Shown here: in pieces, positions 10,248 to 23,337 of the stretch
Position numbering within the stretch: the first letter of the stretch is position 1
Layout: the number at the start of each line of letters is the position of its first letter
Program-made: the position numbers and the translations under genes
The notes under the pieces: generated by a model
What the model was told of the DNA's origin: nothing
Database searches by the model: none
The model's input: the letters and a program-made list of their open reading frames with translations, nothing else
Assembly: GCA_030435675.1 (NCBI GenBank)
Contig: CM059625.1
Coordinates: forward strand, 7,812,001-7,876,000
Direction: 5' to 3'
DNA length: 64,000 nucleotides
DNA from: Steinernema hermaphroditum
Taxonomy: Eukaryota; Nematoda; Chromadorea; Rhabditida; Steinernematidae

Positions 10248-12748
10248 GAAGTCTGTCTTTCTGAAAACTCATTTCCTCGTCATACATCTCACGGAATTGT
10301 CACCGCGTAGATGGACAATCACATACTCTATACTGTATATTTAGTATAAAATATAATACGGAAAGTATGGAGAAAGGTGCGAGCGTTTGTGGCAAAGGAG
10401 TAAGGTCTAGCCAGAAGAGTAAACACAAAACTGTGATCAGCAACGAACAGCTGTTATGAGAAACATCACCAAGTGTCGAAGAAATCTCTGTTGCCGCACT
10501 CGATGGCACGTAGACCTATTATCATAAGCAATGTTTTCTATTTGTTTCATTCTCAAAGGCATTTTCCACTGATTTGTGTTTATTTCTCTGAAGGTCTTAC
10601 ATCGACTCTGTTCAAGATTTCGAAGAAATATGCCGAAAAAATATATCATTTGTCCGAACTTCTAGAATTCAAATAAAAACAAAAACTGGCAGCGCTCAAG
10701 AATCAGCGCGTGGATTACGAGAAATCAACTAATTATTTGAGTTGGGTAGAACAGGCATGAAAGCGTTTTCCAACAATCTAAGCGCGAACTGAGTCGGAAA
10801 ATAACACATATTGTTGTTTATTTCGTGGGAAAAAAGGACAACATTTAGTGGTGTCGCCATATGTGAATAGCGATAGCCGAACTACATGTCAAATTAGGCC
10901 CGGTCCCTTCTGGGATCAATATCGGCGAACCACAACCACATTGCGCAACGGCACTGGAACACTCATAATAAAGCACGATTTGTCCATGAAGAATGCTGAA
11001 AACAATTTTGCATAAAGACATCTGGGGGTAAGCTCATTCTTCTGACGCCGTTCCCAGCGTAAACACTCCGAAAGCGCTCGAAGAAGTAACGTGTCTTCGT
11101 TTGCATATGCTCTGGAGTGGACAGGAAAACATCAGTTCTTGGATGCAATCAACCTCTGGTATACATCGAGAGGAGCAAACTCCGCCAAAAACGGGGCGAG
11201 GCGGTGCCTTGGTCGGAGACGGGCCGAGTGCCGTAAATAGACGACATCATGGCCTCGCATGCGCTCCCTCTTGTGCGAAGCCACAGAAACATATGTTAGC
11301 GTTCAACAAAAACTTCGAAATGGACTTCTAAATTCAAATTTACCTCGATAAATTATGATCTCACTAAGCGCGGTCGACGAATTCTCCGGATGGTGTCTGT
11401 AAACGAGTGTATTCTCCACTTTTTCGTTTCTATAGGAAAAAGGAAATTGTGCAGCTTTAACTAATAGTCTTAATCATTAGCATTTGACCGCCATCGAACG
11501 CACCGCCAAAAAAAAAGCTCGTGGCATGCACAGCGACCAAATCAGGTTAGACGAACACAATCCACTGAGTAGCATACACAAACGCCCAAGCCTAATAAAT
11601 GCGAAGGAAATTTTACAAACAAGAGGAACTCAAAGGCGTTCGCCCCAAGCAAATACCAAAGCATAGAAAAAGTTGTTTGAGGGGCGCACAAAGGACGAAT
11701 TAGTGAGCGACGGCATATTTGTTTTCAACCGCGCGAACTCTAATCTCAGAGACTTTCCCAAAACGAATTTTGTGTCGCTCAGAGGCAGAGAGTCAACGTC
11801 AGAGAACCATCCTCAGCTGCTGATTTTTCCATGACGAGTCTGCAGCCACGCAGCGGAAGAAGAACGATTCTGCGAAGCGCTGTTTAATCTTCCCATGACA
11901 GATTGTTTTGTTCGGAAGACAGTGTCTTCATTTAATCTTCCCATTCGTATACATTAAAATGATGAACCGCATTTTAAAAATAATTCGTCCACTCTTGACT
12001 GCATTAAATAAGAGGATATGCCAAAGTCACAGGGCCGAATTTTGTCGATGATGAGCATGAGTTCGTTCTCCCACTAGCAGCAGTATAGAACGAGCATAAA
12101 AAATTGATAGATTCTCGCTCTTTATGGATAGACCACAGCGAAGCAACAATAAAAAGGACGTTCACTCAGTAGTCACTTAAAAATGTGCAGTTGGTTATTC
12201 TATACGTTTTCACCTTGTGCCAAATGAATCCTTATTCCTCGGTGAAATTAATTCTTTCTCACAATGTATGTTAACAAACAACACGATAACAACGTATCCT
12301 TTCAATGAATCCTTTTAAGAAATTTCGCCGAGTCACCGAGCTGAGTCGAGTCGAGATTGGCCGAGTCGACTCGAAGTGCCAAACCTACTCCATACTAACA
12401 GTATTTTGTGACATAGTGTTTCATTGTTTTTCAATTACAATATACGGGTGGTACTCCTCTTGCCAAATGTACGTTCTTTTAGTTTGAAGACGCTTCAGAC
12501 CAGCCACTTCCGCTTTTATTTCACTGTAAAATACTAATGTGTCTGGATTCAAACTCATCGACAACGAGGACTCTAGGATCGAATGTAAAACGACGAATTG
12601 AAGATAAGGGCAGCACGGATGTTGCCTGGAAACCGAACACGATGCGCACATGGTCCATGGAAACAAACTGAATCGTCGGACGCTGAGCGCCAGATCACAT
12701 CGGGCAACCTCAGAAATCGCCTGCTCTGTACCCCTTCGACATTTCGCC
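10248..12748. other. Intergenic stretch
   Basis: Between the small membrane protein and the Clc-like gene I see only short overlapping frames with no motif. A cluster of GAGTC words lies at about 12330-12377 (reported as a repeat). Nothing else recognisable. Confidence 0.5.
12330..12377. repeat. Imperfect GAGTC microrepeat
   Basis: The pentamer GAGTC occurs about five times within roughly 48 bases, partly as the tandem GAGTCGAGTCGAG and once in the palindromic context GAGTCGACTC. It is short, imperfect and lies about 370 bases upstream of the Clc-like gene. It may be a degenerate microsatellite or a clustered binding site. Confidence 0.5.
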
Positions 12749-13389
12749 ATGTGTGGGACGATCCTGAAGGTCGCATTCATCGTGACCGTCGCTGTCGGAA
12801 CGTCTGCCACCATCGTGTCGATGTTCACCCCTGGGTGGCAGCAGTCGAAGAGCGGCGGAGGTCCCAGCATGGGAATCATTAGCTACAACTGTGGTTCTGG
12901 AAGTAACCAGGCGAACGTGAACGACTGCAACCAGTGGTGGAATGTCTGTTCTTTCCTTCCGTTGCAGATATGATTTCCGAGGCTTTAGAACAAGGAACCA
13001 TGGGAGAAAGCTGTGATCGCCTTCATGATTCTGGCTCTCCTCTTTGAAATATTTATTCTGGGATGGGCCATTCTCAGTTGCTTCGCGTTTTGTTGCCCGT
13101 CCATCTTCGCTCCACTGCCCGTTCTCTCTGGCCTGGTTACAATCTTCTTAATTATAGCAATTTCCATTTACGGAGCAAAAAATCATGACAAAATTGGTGA
13201 TAGAAACTGTTTTCCATCCGATATCATTTGTGCATTTCAGGACATGCTCCACAGAACAACGCTCAGATGAGTAACGTAGACCAGGTTGGGTACAGCTTCT
13301 GGATTGGCATCTTCGCACTCATTGTGATGGCTCTGGCAACCATTATCGGCTGTGTGGTTACAGCAACGATGAAAGCGTACCAGGAATAA
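12749..13389 (+). CDS. Clc-like four-pass membrane protein
   Basis: Three exons (12749-12943, 12989-13196, 13241-13389) encode 183 residues with claudin-like topology. A first membrane segment at residues 1-25 runs into FTPGWQ, matching the TPxWQ signature just after TM1 in nematode Clc-like proteins (claudin superfamily). An extracellular loop with Cys residues follows (NCGSGSNQANVNDC). Then come TM2 (VIAFMILALLFEIFILGW), TM3 and TM4, the last ending with TATMKAYQE. The acceptor at 12988 was chosen because the nearer CAG at 12967 leads at once into a stop. The stop codon overlaps an AATAAA hexamer. Family members are nematode membrane proteins related to claudins, thought to act at the plasma membrane in cell contacts or channel regulation; the role here is inferred from topology only. 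Confidence 0.85.
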
Positions 13390-14236
13390 AAGTGTTATCC
13401 TTTTAAACCATACAATGATCATACATACATGAATACACAGTGCCTATCTCTTAATAAACAACGCACATAAAAAAGTGGTGCTTACGGTGAACCGATAGTG
13501 CTTAAATCGCCGAAATACACTAGAAAACATCCGAAATTTTTAGTGCTCAACCCAATCTGCCTTTTGAGCTCCCATGCTTTCTAAGCCATTCATACGTCTA
13601 TTATCCGCTATTCCCCCACACCATTTCTACCTTGGACAATAATGCCGACTCAGCCAGTTTTATCCAAAATGTCACTTTAAAGAAGTTGATACATTCTGTC
13701 TATGGAGTGTAACACATCATACGGTCGCTGATATGCGCATTAAAAATCGAAAACTTAGGCTAGCATCTAGTTATTTGTTCCATATCTTATGCTGTTTACC
13801 ATGGGTAACCACACACAAGATCTAGTAGGTGACAGCAAAACAAATGTTAGTTAGGCACTAAGACCGAGTAGTAGTTCAAGCTGTTACTAAACAAGGTCGG
13901 CAGCTATCTATCCTCGGTGCTTATAAGTAAACATTAAAGGCAGCGCCAAATGGAAAAACTATTTACTATTCACGCTATTTCACACGAGCTAAATTTCCGT
14001 TACTTGGCAGCGTGCTTTGAGAGAAGCCAAAAGAATCTATGGGAAGTGGTGCTATCAATGTCGGATTTAGAAGCGCCTTCAGATAATGCAAAGACTGAGA
14101 GTGTGCCCTGAGAGGAAGAAGCTATTGCAAGCTTTACCAATGATGGGTTAATTTTAAAACATGTTATGGCTATATGAACATAGCAGAGAGTTGATCTTTT
14201 GCTCATCGCGAGCCGCTATAACTGGCCCGGTTTTGT
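13390..14236. other. Intergenic stretch between convergent genes
   Basis: This contains the 3' region of the Clc-like gene (a second AATAAA-like AATAAAC near 13450) and the downstream flank of the CDR-like gene. No further coding, RNA or repeat signal was seen. Confidence 0.5.
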
Positions 14237-15442
<1,206 letters not shown>

Positions 15443-15830
15443 TTTCTGTAACCACCTTTATTTTATCCTCGCGACTGATTGTATAAGCACGACAGAGCGT
15501 CGACAGATCCACTAAACAGCAGTCAGGGCCTTTCCAGTTGCCAAACTCATTTCCTCCGTCGGAACGTCGTATGGCGGAGGGATGGGACTGCTTTGAGCCT
15601 CATGCGCTGGTGCTTCACGCGCGTTTTGCAAAATGTTGTTCGGCAACGAATCGAATCAACAACGGCGCAGAAAATGACTGAAGAGAAACGAGAGGCCGCG
15701 ACTTTTATTTGCTGACGACCACAAAGCTCTCGAGTGCGACGCTGAACTAAAAGAGACGCGTCAAACCCGGTGTATCTCGAGAAATCAATTTATTTCGATT
15801 AACGATACGACAATTCACATGAGATAACAT

Positions 15831-17393
15831 TTATGCGTGATCGGGGATGTGACAGTCAGCGAAGTAGAACAGTACTTCTCCACTTCCACTTCCAAGAGCC
15901 ATCACACCGTTCCTATAATCCATCTGAAACACAATATTATAATACGAAGACGCCCGCATCACTGACCCGAGCCATGACAGAATCAAAGCGACCGGTTTTG
16001 CCAATCAAAGAGGGCTGCTTTCCAGTAGTATATACATGAACTTCGCGTTCTCCTTTCACGAAAAGAGCACCTTCCCTCAGTAAAATTTGTCGACTTTTGT
16101 CGGCCTCTATCTCAGGAGTAAACGGCTGTAATAGACCTTCTGTTATTTAAAGAAAGAACGAGTGTGATGATACCATAATAATACGACGCAGATTAGACCT
16201 ATCCATGCAGGTAAACCACCCTTTGTTCGAATGAGCCATTAGCACGTTGTTGCGCATACTCATGCTCGTAAAGTATCCGTCACCATTGGGCATTCTACTG
16301 GAATGGACTCTCTTCCAGGTGCGTCGATCATGCATTGCGATTGTGCCATCTTCGCTGGCTGTGTATAAGTAGTCAGATGATGGCTGAAATATGGAAGGTA
16401 CGCAATTGTATTAGACTACTTAACGCACCGGAGCAATGATGTCCAAGACAGCCCCACGGTGAAGGACAACATCACGGACTGGACGCTCACCGCCACGCAG
16501 GTCTAAGATACGTACTCCACCTTTCATTGTTCCGCAGAACAACTGATTACGATCAGCACTCATGCACAAGTGCGCATGCTCACCAACTGAAACTCCTATT
16601 TCCTAAAATATCAAGCATCATAATACCAGACTTAGAAATATAACAGACAGTTATATCAGTTGGCGTAACTCTCCAGTTGCGTACGGACTTGTCCCACCCA
16701 CAAGAAAAGATGTTAACAATATCTCCTCGGGTGGATTCGACACAAAATTGCCAGATCCAGCCCTAAATGTGTTTGCAATACATGTTCGGATAAATAATAT
16801 GATTACTTCGTGAGCTTCTCTTTTCTCAGTAAGCACAGGATTTACGTCACCTCCATCGCCAAGTACTCGACTCTAAGTATTGTAATATCATAGTCACATT
16901 TGATGACTTTCAATTACCTGTTGTACTTTCGCCAAATCCCAGAGGGCAATTTTGTGGTCACGCGCACCAGTGATGCAAAACTGCTTGTCGCCAGCAAAAT
17001 TACTGAATAATTTTATAGCATCGACAGTCCCGTCATGACACGGCAGAACAATGAAATCGTCGTTTGAAACTTCCAAATTTCCTTCCCGAAACCATCGTTT
17101 GTACTCCTTCTCAACACACAGACTTTTCTTGATGGGATCAAATGAAGGATGATGCTTTTCCAGTTTGCTTAAATGAACACCATCAATAGTCTGCAATATC
17201 ACATCAATTATAACGAGAGTGCTAGCAATAATGACGACTATACCTGCAAGCGATTCGTCCAGTAATTATCATTTTGGAGGAATTCATTCATGTACGAGTT
17301 CACTGGACGAACATTGTTCCACAAATCACTGGCTGAGATATTATCGAAAATTTTCACTTGCACCTCAGGCGGCATATTAGGTAGACCCGCCAT
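15831..17393 (-). CDS. fbxw9: FBXW9-like F-box/WD40 repeat protein
   Basis: Eight exons give about 416 residues. An N-terminal F-box (MPPEVQVKIFDNISASDLWN) occupies residues 6-35. A WD40 propeller follows, with recognisable blades: FCITGARDHKIALWDL, IFSCGWDKSVRNWRV, LFCGTMKGGVRILDLR, YLYTASEDGTIAMHDRR and a last blade ending VMALGSGSGEVLFYF. The start is the first ATG after TCTTCAGGC, a likely spliced-leader or intron acceptor. One join near 16175 had to use a donor inside ATTATG|GTATCA and the acceptor TATTACAG to keep the frame. F-box/WD proteins are substrate receptors of SCF ubiquitin ligases; substrate here unknown. It sits upstream of the CDR-like gene in the same direction, a possible operon. 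Confidence 0.8.
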
Positions 17394-18012
17394 GCCTGAA
17401 GAGACAACAGTTACATCTTGCATACTATAGCGCAAATGCAGTGAAAAACGCAAGCGAACAACGCGTAATACATAATCGCGCAATAGATGATCGCAGCACA
17501 TTAAGAATGCTGCAGCGCGAAACATGAAATGAAATCATATTTTGCAATATAGCAATGATATTTACAAGCGGACACTCTTGCACCGCAAATAAGAATGGCA
17601 ATGACAATGTAGACAGGTCTATTTATTTCACCATCATAAAAGGGACAAAGTTGCGAGACGCTATTGCGACACAGTCTGCGGCACACCTCTCGCTCTCTCG
17701 CTTACTATTACTCGCTTGTTCTTTATTTGCCATTGACGTGCAACGTCCAAGCAACACGGTAAAAATATGCATCTGTATGGACCTTGCATACCGTTTGTGT
17801 GATTATATAAATGCTTTTCGCGATAATATTGATTCGAGACGATATTCGATTACCTTTGTAGGCGGTATGGTAAAAAGGCAATTTTTCAAGCAACTTTTGT
17901 CATATCATTTCAAGACCTTTAAGTGCTATGTTCGTGTATCGTTGCGATGATTTTTTTCATTTGCTTAAGGGAGCTTTTTTCATTTGTGTTAATTTAGCTC
18001 TTGATCGACAGA
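17394..18012. other. Divergent intergenic promoter region
   Basis: This about 620-base spacer separates the FBXW9-like gene (minus) from the trypsin-like gene (plus) and should hold both promoters. A 131-codon open frame on the plus strand (17555-17950) has no motif or splice context and is treated as noise. No TATA box is obvious. Confidence 0.5.
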
Positions 18013-19087
18013 ATGAGCATTATCATCTTCTTTCTATTAACGGCACCAATGATTTTAATTGGTGAGGCTATTAACTTGCCGCAGCACTGTGGAATAACCA
18101 ACAAACCGAAGTCAACAAGCGATCTAAATGCTTTGGTAAGTACTATGCATTCTTTTTGTACTATACACGATCTTACCTTCTTTTTTAGCTATTGGAATAC
18201 AAAATAGCAGGTGGAATCGAATCAGTGCCTCACGCATGGCCTTGGGCAGGACAACTTATAGATAACCAAGGAAGTCTTTGCGGATGTGTTCTCATACACG
18301 AAAGCTTTATTTTGACCGCCGCTCATTGCATACGGAGAAGGTTGATTTCACGTTTGCGGCAAGCTTATTCTGATTCTGTGTTTAGGAAAACAGCAAAAGA
18401 TTTTTCTGTACATCTGGGTGGTCATTCGATGAGAACCGGAGATATCTACAAGGTTGCTGAAATTGTTGTACATCCGTACTACCCATCATCGGGATTAGCC
18501 TACGATATCGCTTTATTAAAGTAGGTCAATATGTTAATGCGATTTAAGACAATGTATGCAGTTCAGGCTTAACCGTAAAGTAGCAGTGAGTAATGAAACC
18601 CTTCCAATATGCTTACCGACGGCACATGCTCCAGATTATAAAGTATGCACAGTTGCCGGTGAGTTTCATGTCCTCAACATCAATATACCAATATGTTTGT
18701 TTTGCAGGTTGGGGTCGAACCGGAGAAAGTGGAGCGACATCGAAAGTTGTACGCGAAATTCATGTGCCCATTTTACCGTACTGGAAATGCTTCTCCCACT
18801 ATTTCACTGCCGTAGATCCCTTCTCGATGTTTTGTGCAGGCTTTGATCTTGGTGGAGTAGACTCGTGCAGGGTATGTGAATATTTCAATGGATAAAATGA
18901 ATATTTGCCTTTTTAGGGCGACTCGGGTGGACCACTAATGTGCGAAGATCAGGGCCGCTACGAATTACAGGGAATCGTTAGCTGGGGTATTGGATGCGCG
19001 AGACGAGGTCGCCCCGGAGTCTACGTTAAAGTTGCTAACCTCGTTCCATGGGTGAAGCTACAAATGTGGATGCTAGGGGACGCATGA
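18013..19087 (+). CDS. Secreted trypsin-like serine protease
   Basis: This is a five-exon S1-family protease. A signal peptide ([19 protein letters not shown]) is followed by a short propeptide and the start of the mature chain at IAGGIESV, an unusual IAGG variant of the usual IVGG. The catalytic triad is complete: His in LTAAHC, Asp in YDIALLK, Ser in GDSGGPL. The residue six before the catalytic Ser is Asp (VDSCRGDSGG), predicting trypsin-like cleavage after Lys/Arg. The chain ends [18 protein letters not shown], a typical S1 C-terminal helix. Introns are 45-50 nt. It would act outside the cell; digestive, cuticular or immune roles cannot be told apart. It is convergent with LRRC57 (124 bases between stops). 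Confidence 0.92.
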
Positions 19088-19210
19088 CTACAGGGTTGCG
19101 AAAGCAAAGCTTTAAACTTTCATCTATCTACAAGCATGCATTTTATTCTATCTTATGTGAATTCTGTACATATAATATGTTAGATAATATTGTTTATTAC
19201 AATTAAATGG

Positions 19211-20081
19211 TTAGATACCTTTTTTCTTGATTGCGGTAAACCTATCCTGGTAGGATTCGTATCCCGGAAGCTGTTGGAACTCCTTCTCTTGGAACATGTT
19301 ACCTTCAAAAGTTATGAGGGAGATCGTGGAATCCCGAAGCACCGTGTCACTGAAGTTCTCTTTGCTCAAGCAGTTCTCTTGTAAGCGGAGAATTTTCAAA
19401 CGACGACAGGAAGCCAAACCGTTGTTGAGGGCTCTAAGTCTGTTCTGGTTCAAAATAAGTTCAGATGCTTTCAAATCTCCAATCTAAATGTATGTAGTAT
19501 TTTACGATGTTGGCAAGAACAAAGTACTTGATCTGGTAACGTTTCAATCTTATTTCCTGAGAGATCCAATACGTCAAGTGATTGCAGGTGACAAACTGAC
19601 AGTGGAAACTGTGTAAAGTTGTTCCTTGCAAGTTCAATACGACTAAGGGCAGAACATCCGACAATGGTTTCCGGTAATGAATGGAGTTGGTTATTTGATA
19701 CATTGAGAACTTCCAATTTCTTCAAGCACCCGATTTCATCAGGCAACTCCTCAATCAAATTTTCAGAAAGATGAAGCTGCTTCAACATGGTGAACGCCCC
19801 AATAAATACAGGAATTTCGCGTATCTTGTTGTGAGTCAAATCAAGGTTCCGCAGTATATCAGCTACCTAGAATAAATGCAAAGAAATAAATGATATTATA
19901 TGTTACACCGTACCTCTTCCACTGTTTGAGGAACCTTCTTCAAGCCAGCTGATTTCAATTGTAATACACGGCTTTTCTTCGCAGTTTCCATGTGTTTCTG
20001 AACTACAACTGAAGACGATTTGAAATAACTTGTTCCATCGCTGCTTCCGCTGCCTTTTATCTTCGAGGAGTCGCTTCCCAT
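19211..20081 (-). CDS. lrrc57: LRRC57-like leucine-rich repeat protein
   Basis: Three exons give about 250 residues: an N-terminal MGSDSSKIKG, which has a possible N-myristoylation glycine at position 2, then VLQLKSAGLKKVPQ and seven or so leucine-rich repeats (LDLTHNKIREIP, LHLSENLIEELP, LNVSNNQLHSLP, IELARNNFTQFP, LDLSGNKIETLP, LILNQNRLRALN, LRLQENCLS). The chain ends FQQLPGYESYQDRFTAIKKKG, which matches the conserved end of LRRC57. LRRC57 is a small membrane-associated LRR protein of poorly defined function. The gene is divergent from CCT3, sharing a 950-base upstream region. Intron positions fall between repeats. Identification rests on overall architecture plus the C-terminal signature. 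Confidence 0.87.
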
Positions 20082-21028
20082 CCTGAAATAGAATCATGGA
20101 TATTATGGTACTCATTTGCCCACAAAAGGATTAGTGTCATCCAATCGATAGTAACGATGCATACTGTGAGCGTGGTTCCAGATTAAGCCAAAAGGGCCAA
20201 AAACGGCGGGGACAGTATATAGCACCTTGAAAACATATACTGCTTTGAGCGGTGACACAGTTAATGCAGCAGCGCAGCTGAACACCGAATGCGCACGGCG
20301 TTTCGGCAGTCAGCGTTCGCAAAGAGCGGGAGACGACATGCGCCACTGCGCGCTTTCTGCCATATGTGTCGCAGCCTATAGAATTCGTTTTCATGTGGTC
20401 TTTGCAACGCAAAGTCACAAAATGCCCGTGCGTTTTTGCGCACCGAAGTACACACACACACAGTTCATAGGTCACCACTGGTCCACACACTTTCTGTCTT
20501 TGACAGCGTACATGAACACCAATGGGAACAACCCGCGGTCATTCGAACCAACCATAACCCATCGCCGAAGCATCAGGCACATGGTGTCGTCTCACCGAAT
20601 TGGCATATATAACGGATGCTTTCAACCCATGTTAAAGGTCGCATTTTTGTAAGAAAAGAAGCATTAACATATCATATGGTCTTTTGTTTTGTTTACAGCT
20701 GATTTTTCATCATAATGAACTTTACAAACGCAAGTAATATATGTGGAGCGAAATATCAATTCTTTGCATCGAAAAGGAGATATTTCCAGTAGTCGGTTCA
20801 GACGCAGAGTCTTGCCACGATCGCATTTTGAATTATGTACCATTGCGTCCGGATTGCTGGCCGCCGGTTGCGAGTGGAATATTCGCGAAGAGGGAAGAAG
20901 ACTGGTGCTCTTGCATCGTTCATTAGCAATGAATAAGGTTTTCTCGAAATTTACTAACTTCGGTCGTTAACAGAGATAAAAATTGTGCCCTGCTTGTGAT
21001 TAGTTATTTTGCATTTTCAGTCTTTAAG
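20082..21028. other. Shared upstream region of LRRC57 and CCT3
   Basis: This divergent spacer contains short frames only. A TATA-like ATATATAA lies near 20605, and a CA run (ACACACACACA) near 20450. A CAG acceptor just before the CCT3 start (TTTTCAGTCTTTAAGATG) suggests that part of this region may be a 5' UTR exon or intron of CCT3. Confidence 0.45.
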
Positions 21029-23337
21029 ATGATGCGTGGAAATGCGCCGATTATTGTTCTCAGTCAGAACACGAAACGCGAGTCCGGCTATCATGTGCAG
21101 ATGGGAAATATTACGGCTGCCAAGGTACTTTCCTCCACTTGTTCTGTGTTTGTGCAGGATGACCATGCTTAGACGATCGCGGATGTGATCCGGACGAGCT
21201 TAGGCCCTAGGGCAATGCTGAAAATGCTGATGGATCCTATGGGAGGAATTGTTATGACGAACGACGGAAATGCGATTCTTCGAGAGATCACCGTCAAGCA
21301 TCCGGCAGCAAAGTCGATGATTGATATTGCTCGTACCCAAGACGAAGAAACAGGAGATGGCACAACTTCGGTTATTGTGCTTGCAGGTGAAATGATGGCC
21401 GTGTCGCAGACCTTCCTGCAACAGAACATCCATCCCACCGTTATTATCCAGGTAAAGTGATAAATTGATGTTAAGGACTATAACTGAATCATTCCAGGCC
21501 TATCGTCAAGCCCTCGATGACATGATTGGCCTTGCAGAAACCAAGTTCAGGTGCGTGTTTGATGTATTGATTGGGCTGGCCCCTTGATCATTTCCGGGGC
21601 ATACGGCCTCAGCCCGGTTCGCATTTGTCTCGCCTTGCCCATTTCGACCGGTCGATTCTCACCTCTGCTCCAAACCGAAGGCGTTGCAAAAAAAATCAAT
21701 TTGTGCGAAAAACAGCAATGTCGTCGCCTTTCAAGATGTTTTTCCTCCAAACTGAACCTCTTAAGCTCAAGTTTTGATTTGATTGTGATCCTACGCGGTA
21801 GCCGTTCTTCTGCTTGAACTGAGTTTCTGCTGTGAGGTATTCATTGTGGTCCCTCACTCAAAACACCGGAATACTTACAGGCATTTTGTTGTCGGAGGAG
21901 ATGCCCGCGAGGTCACCTCAATAGCTGAACTATTTTCATCCACTTTCCTTTTCTTATTCACTTTCCTTTCCTTATTCCCCATTTCAGCAAGACCATCGAT
22001 CCCAAAAACCGGGACGAAATCGCCGTCGTTGTTCGATCCTGCCTTGGAACAAAGATGATGTCAAAATGGATGGATCTGGCCGTTAATATCGCGATCAAAG
22101 CTGTAGAGACCGTGTCGATCGTCCGTTTTGACCATCGCGAAATCGACTTGAAGCGGTACTGTCGTATTGAGAAGATCCCTGGTGGCACGATTGAAGATTC
22201 GAAAGTAATCACGGGTGTAGTACTGAACAAGGATGTCACCCACGCGAAGATGAAGCGCAGAATCGAGAATCCGCGTATTGTGCTCCTGGACTGTTCATTG
22301 GAGTACAAAAAGGGTGAGAGCCAGACGTCTTTGGAGATTATCAGGGAAGACGATATGACGAAGATCTTGGAGCAGGTACTTATCTTTGAATTTGCTTACG
22401 TATGGTAAAAGTATGTTTCTAGGAAGAAGAAGCAATTCGCCGTCAGTGTGATGATATCATCAGAGTGAAGCCTGATCTGGTCTTCACCGAAAAAGGCATC
22501 TCCGATTTGGCTCAGCATTTCTTGCTGAAGGCTGGAATTACGGCAATTCGTCGTCTTAAAAAGACCGACAACAACCGTCTCGCCCGGTATTTAGCTGTAT
22601 TTTAAATCAGGTTCTATGATCTTCTTTTTTTTCAGTGTGTGCGGTGCTCGCATTGTCCATGACACAACTGACTTGCGTGAGGATGACGTTGGCACAAGAG
22701 CTGAACTCTTCGAAATCACGAAAATAGCAGATGAATACTACACGCACGTAACTTCGCCTCAGTCAAGTGCCTGCACTGTCGTTTTACGTGGACCTAGCAA
22801 AGACGTCATCAATGAAGTTGACAGGAATTTGCAAGATGCACTGAATGTTGTGCGTAATGTTTTGCTTAACCCGCGTGTGGTGCCCGGTGGAGGAGCTCTG
22901 GAAATGGCTCTTTCCCACGAATTGAACGAGAACGCGAAGCAAATAGAAGGAGTTAAACAGTTTGCGTACAAACAACTTGCGAACGCTCTGGAAGTCATTC
23001 CCCGCACGTTGATCCAAAACTGTGGTGGCTCTACGATTCGCCAAATCACTGCTTTGCGTGCAAAGCACAACGCCGATGAACGAAACTGGATGTGGGGTGT
23101 CGACGGTAAAACAGGAGACTTGGTGAGTTTTGGTGACTACTTTCATGTTTCAAAATGCATCTTAATTTGTAGGTTGACATGGATAAAGTGAACATTTGGG
23201 ACCCGCTTTCGGTTAGGCTTCAAGTTTTGAAGACTGCTGTGGAAACAGCCGTATTGTTGTTGAGAATCGACGACATTGTTAGTGGCACGAAGAAGTCTGA
23301 TGGCGGCGATGGTCCGGTTGCTGAAATGCCGCAGTAA
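21029..23337 (+). CDS. cct-3: T-complex protein 1 gamma subunit (CCT3 chaperonin)
   Basis: Seven exons encode the gamma subunit of the cytosolic TRiC/CCT chaperonin, which folds actin, tubulin and other proteins in an ATP-driven double ring. The N-terminal equatorial domain shows the ATP-site motifs LGPRAMLKML, NDGNAILRE and GDGTTSVIVLAGE. The apical domain is followed by the second equatorial half with VVPGGGALEM, IQNCGGSTIRQI and WGVDGKTGD, and the chain ends NIWDPLSVRLQVLKTA plus VLLLRIDDIV. Start MMRGNAPIIVLSQNTKRE matches family N termini. One intron (21552-21988) is about 440 bases, much longer than the others, and contains a long pyrimidine tract. Length about 540 residues, as usual. 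No damage seen. Confidence 0.96.

Noticed and set aside
12421..12879. 152-codon minus frame over the Clc-like gene start
   Set aside because: It is the antisense shadow of the first Clc-like exon, whose protein matches a family and whose splice joins are consistent.
17555..17950. 131-codon plus frame between FBXW9 and trypsin genes
   Set aside because: No family features; lies in a divergent promoter region and is AT-rich.
20227..20652. 141-codon plus frame and its minus-strand counterpart upstream of CCT3
   Set aside because: Both strands open, no motif, and no splice path into CCT3.
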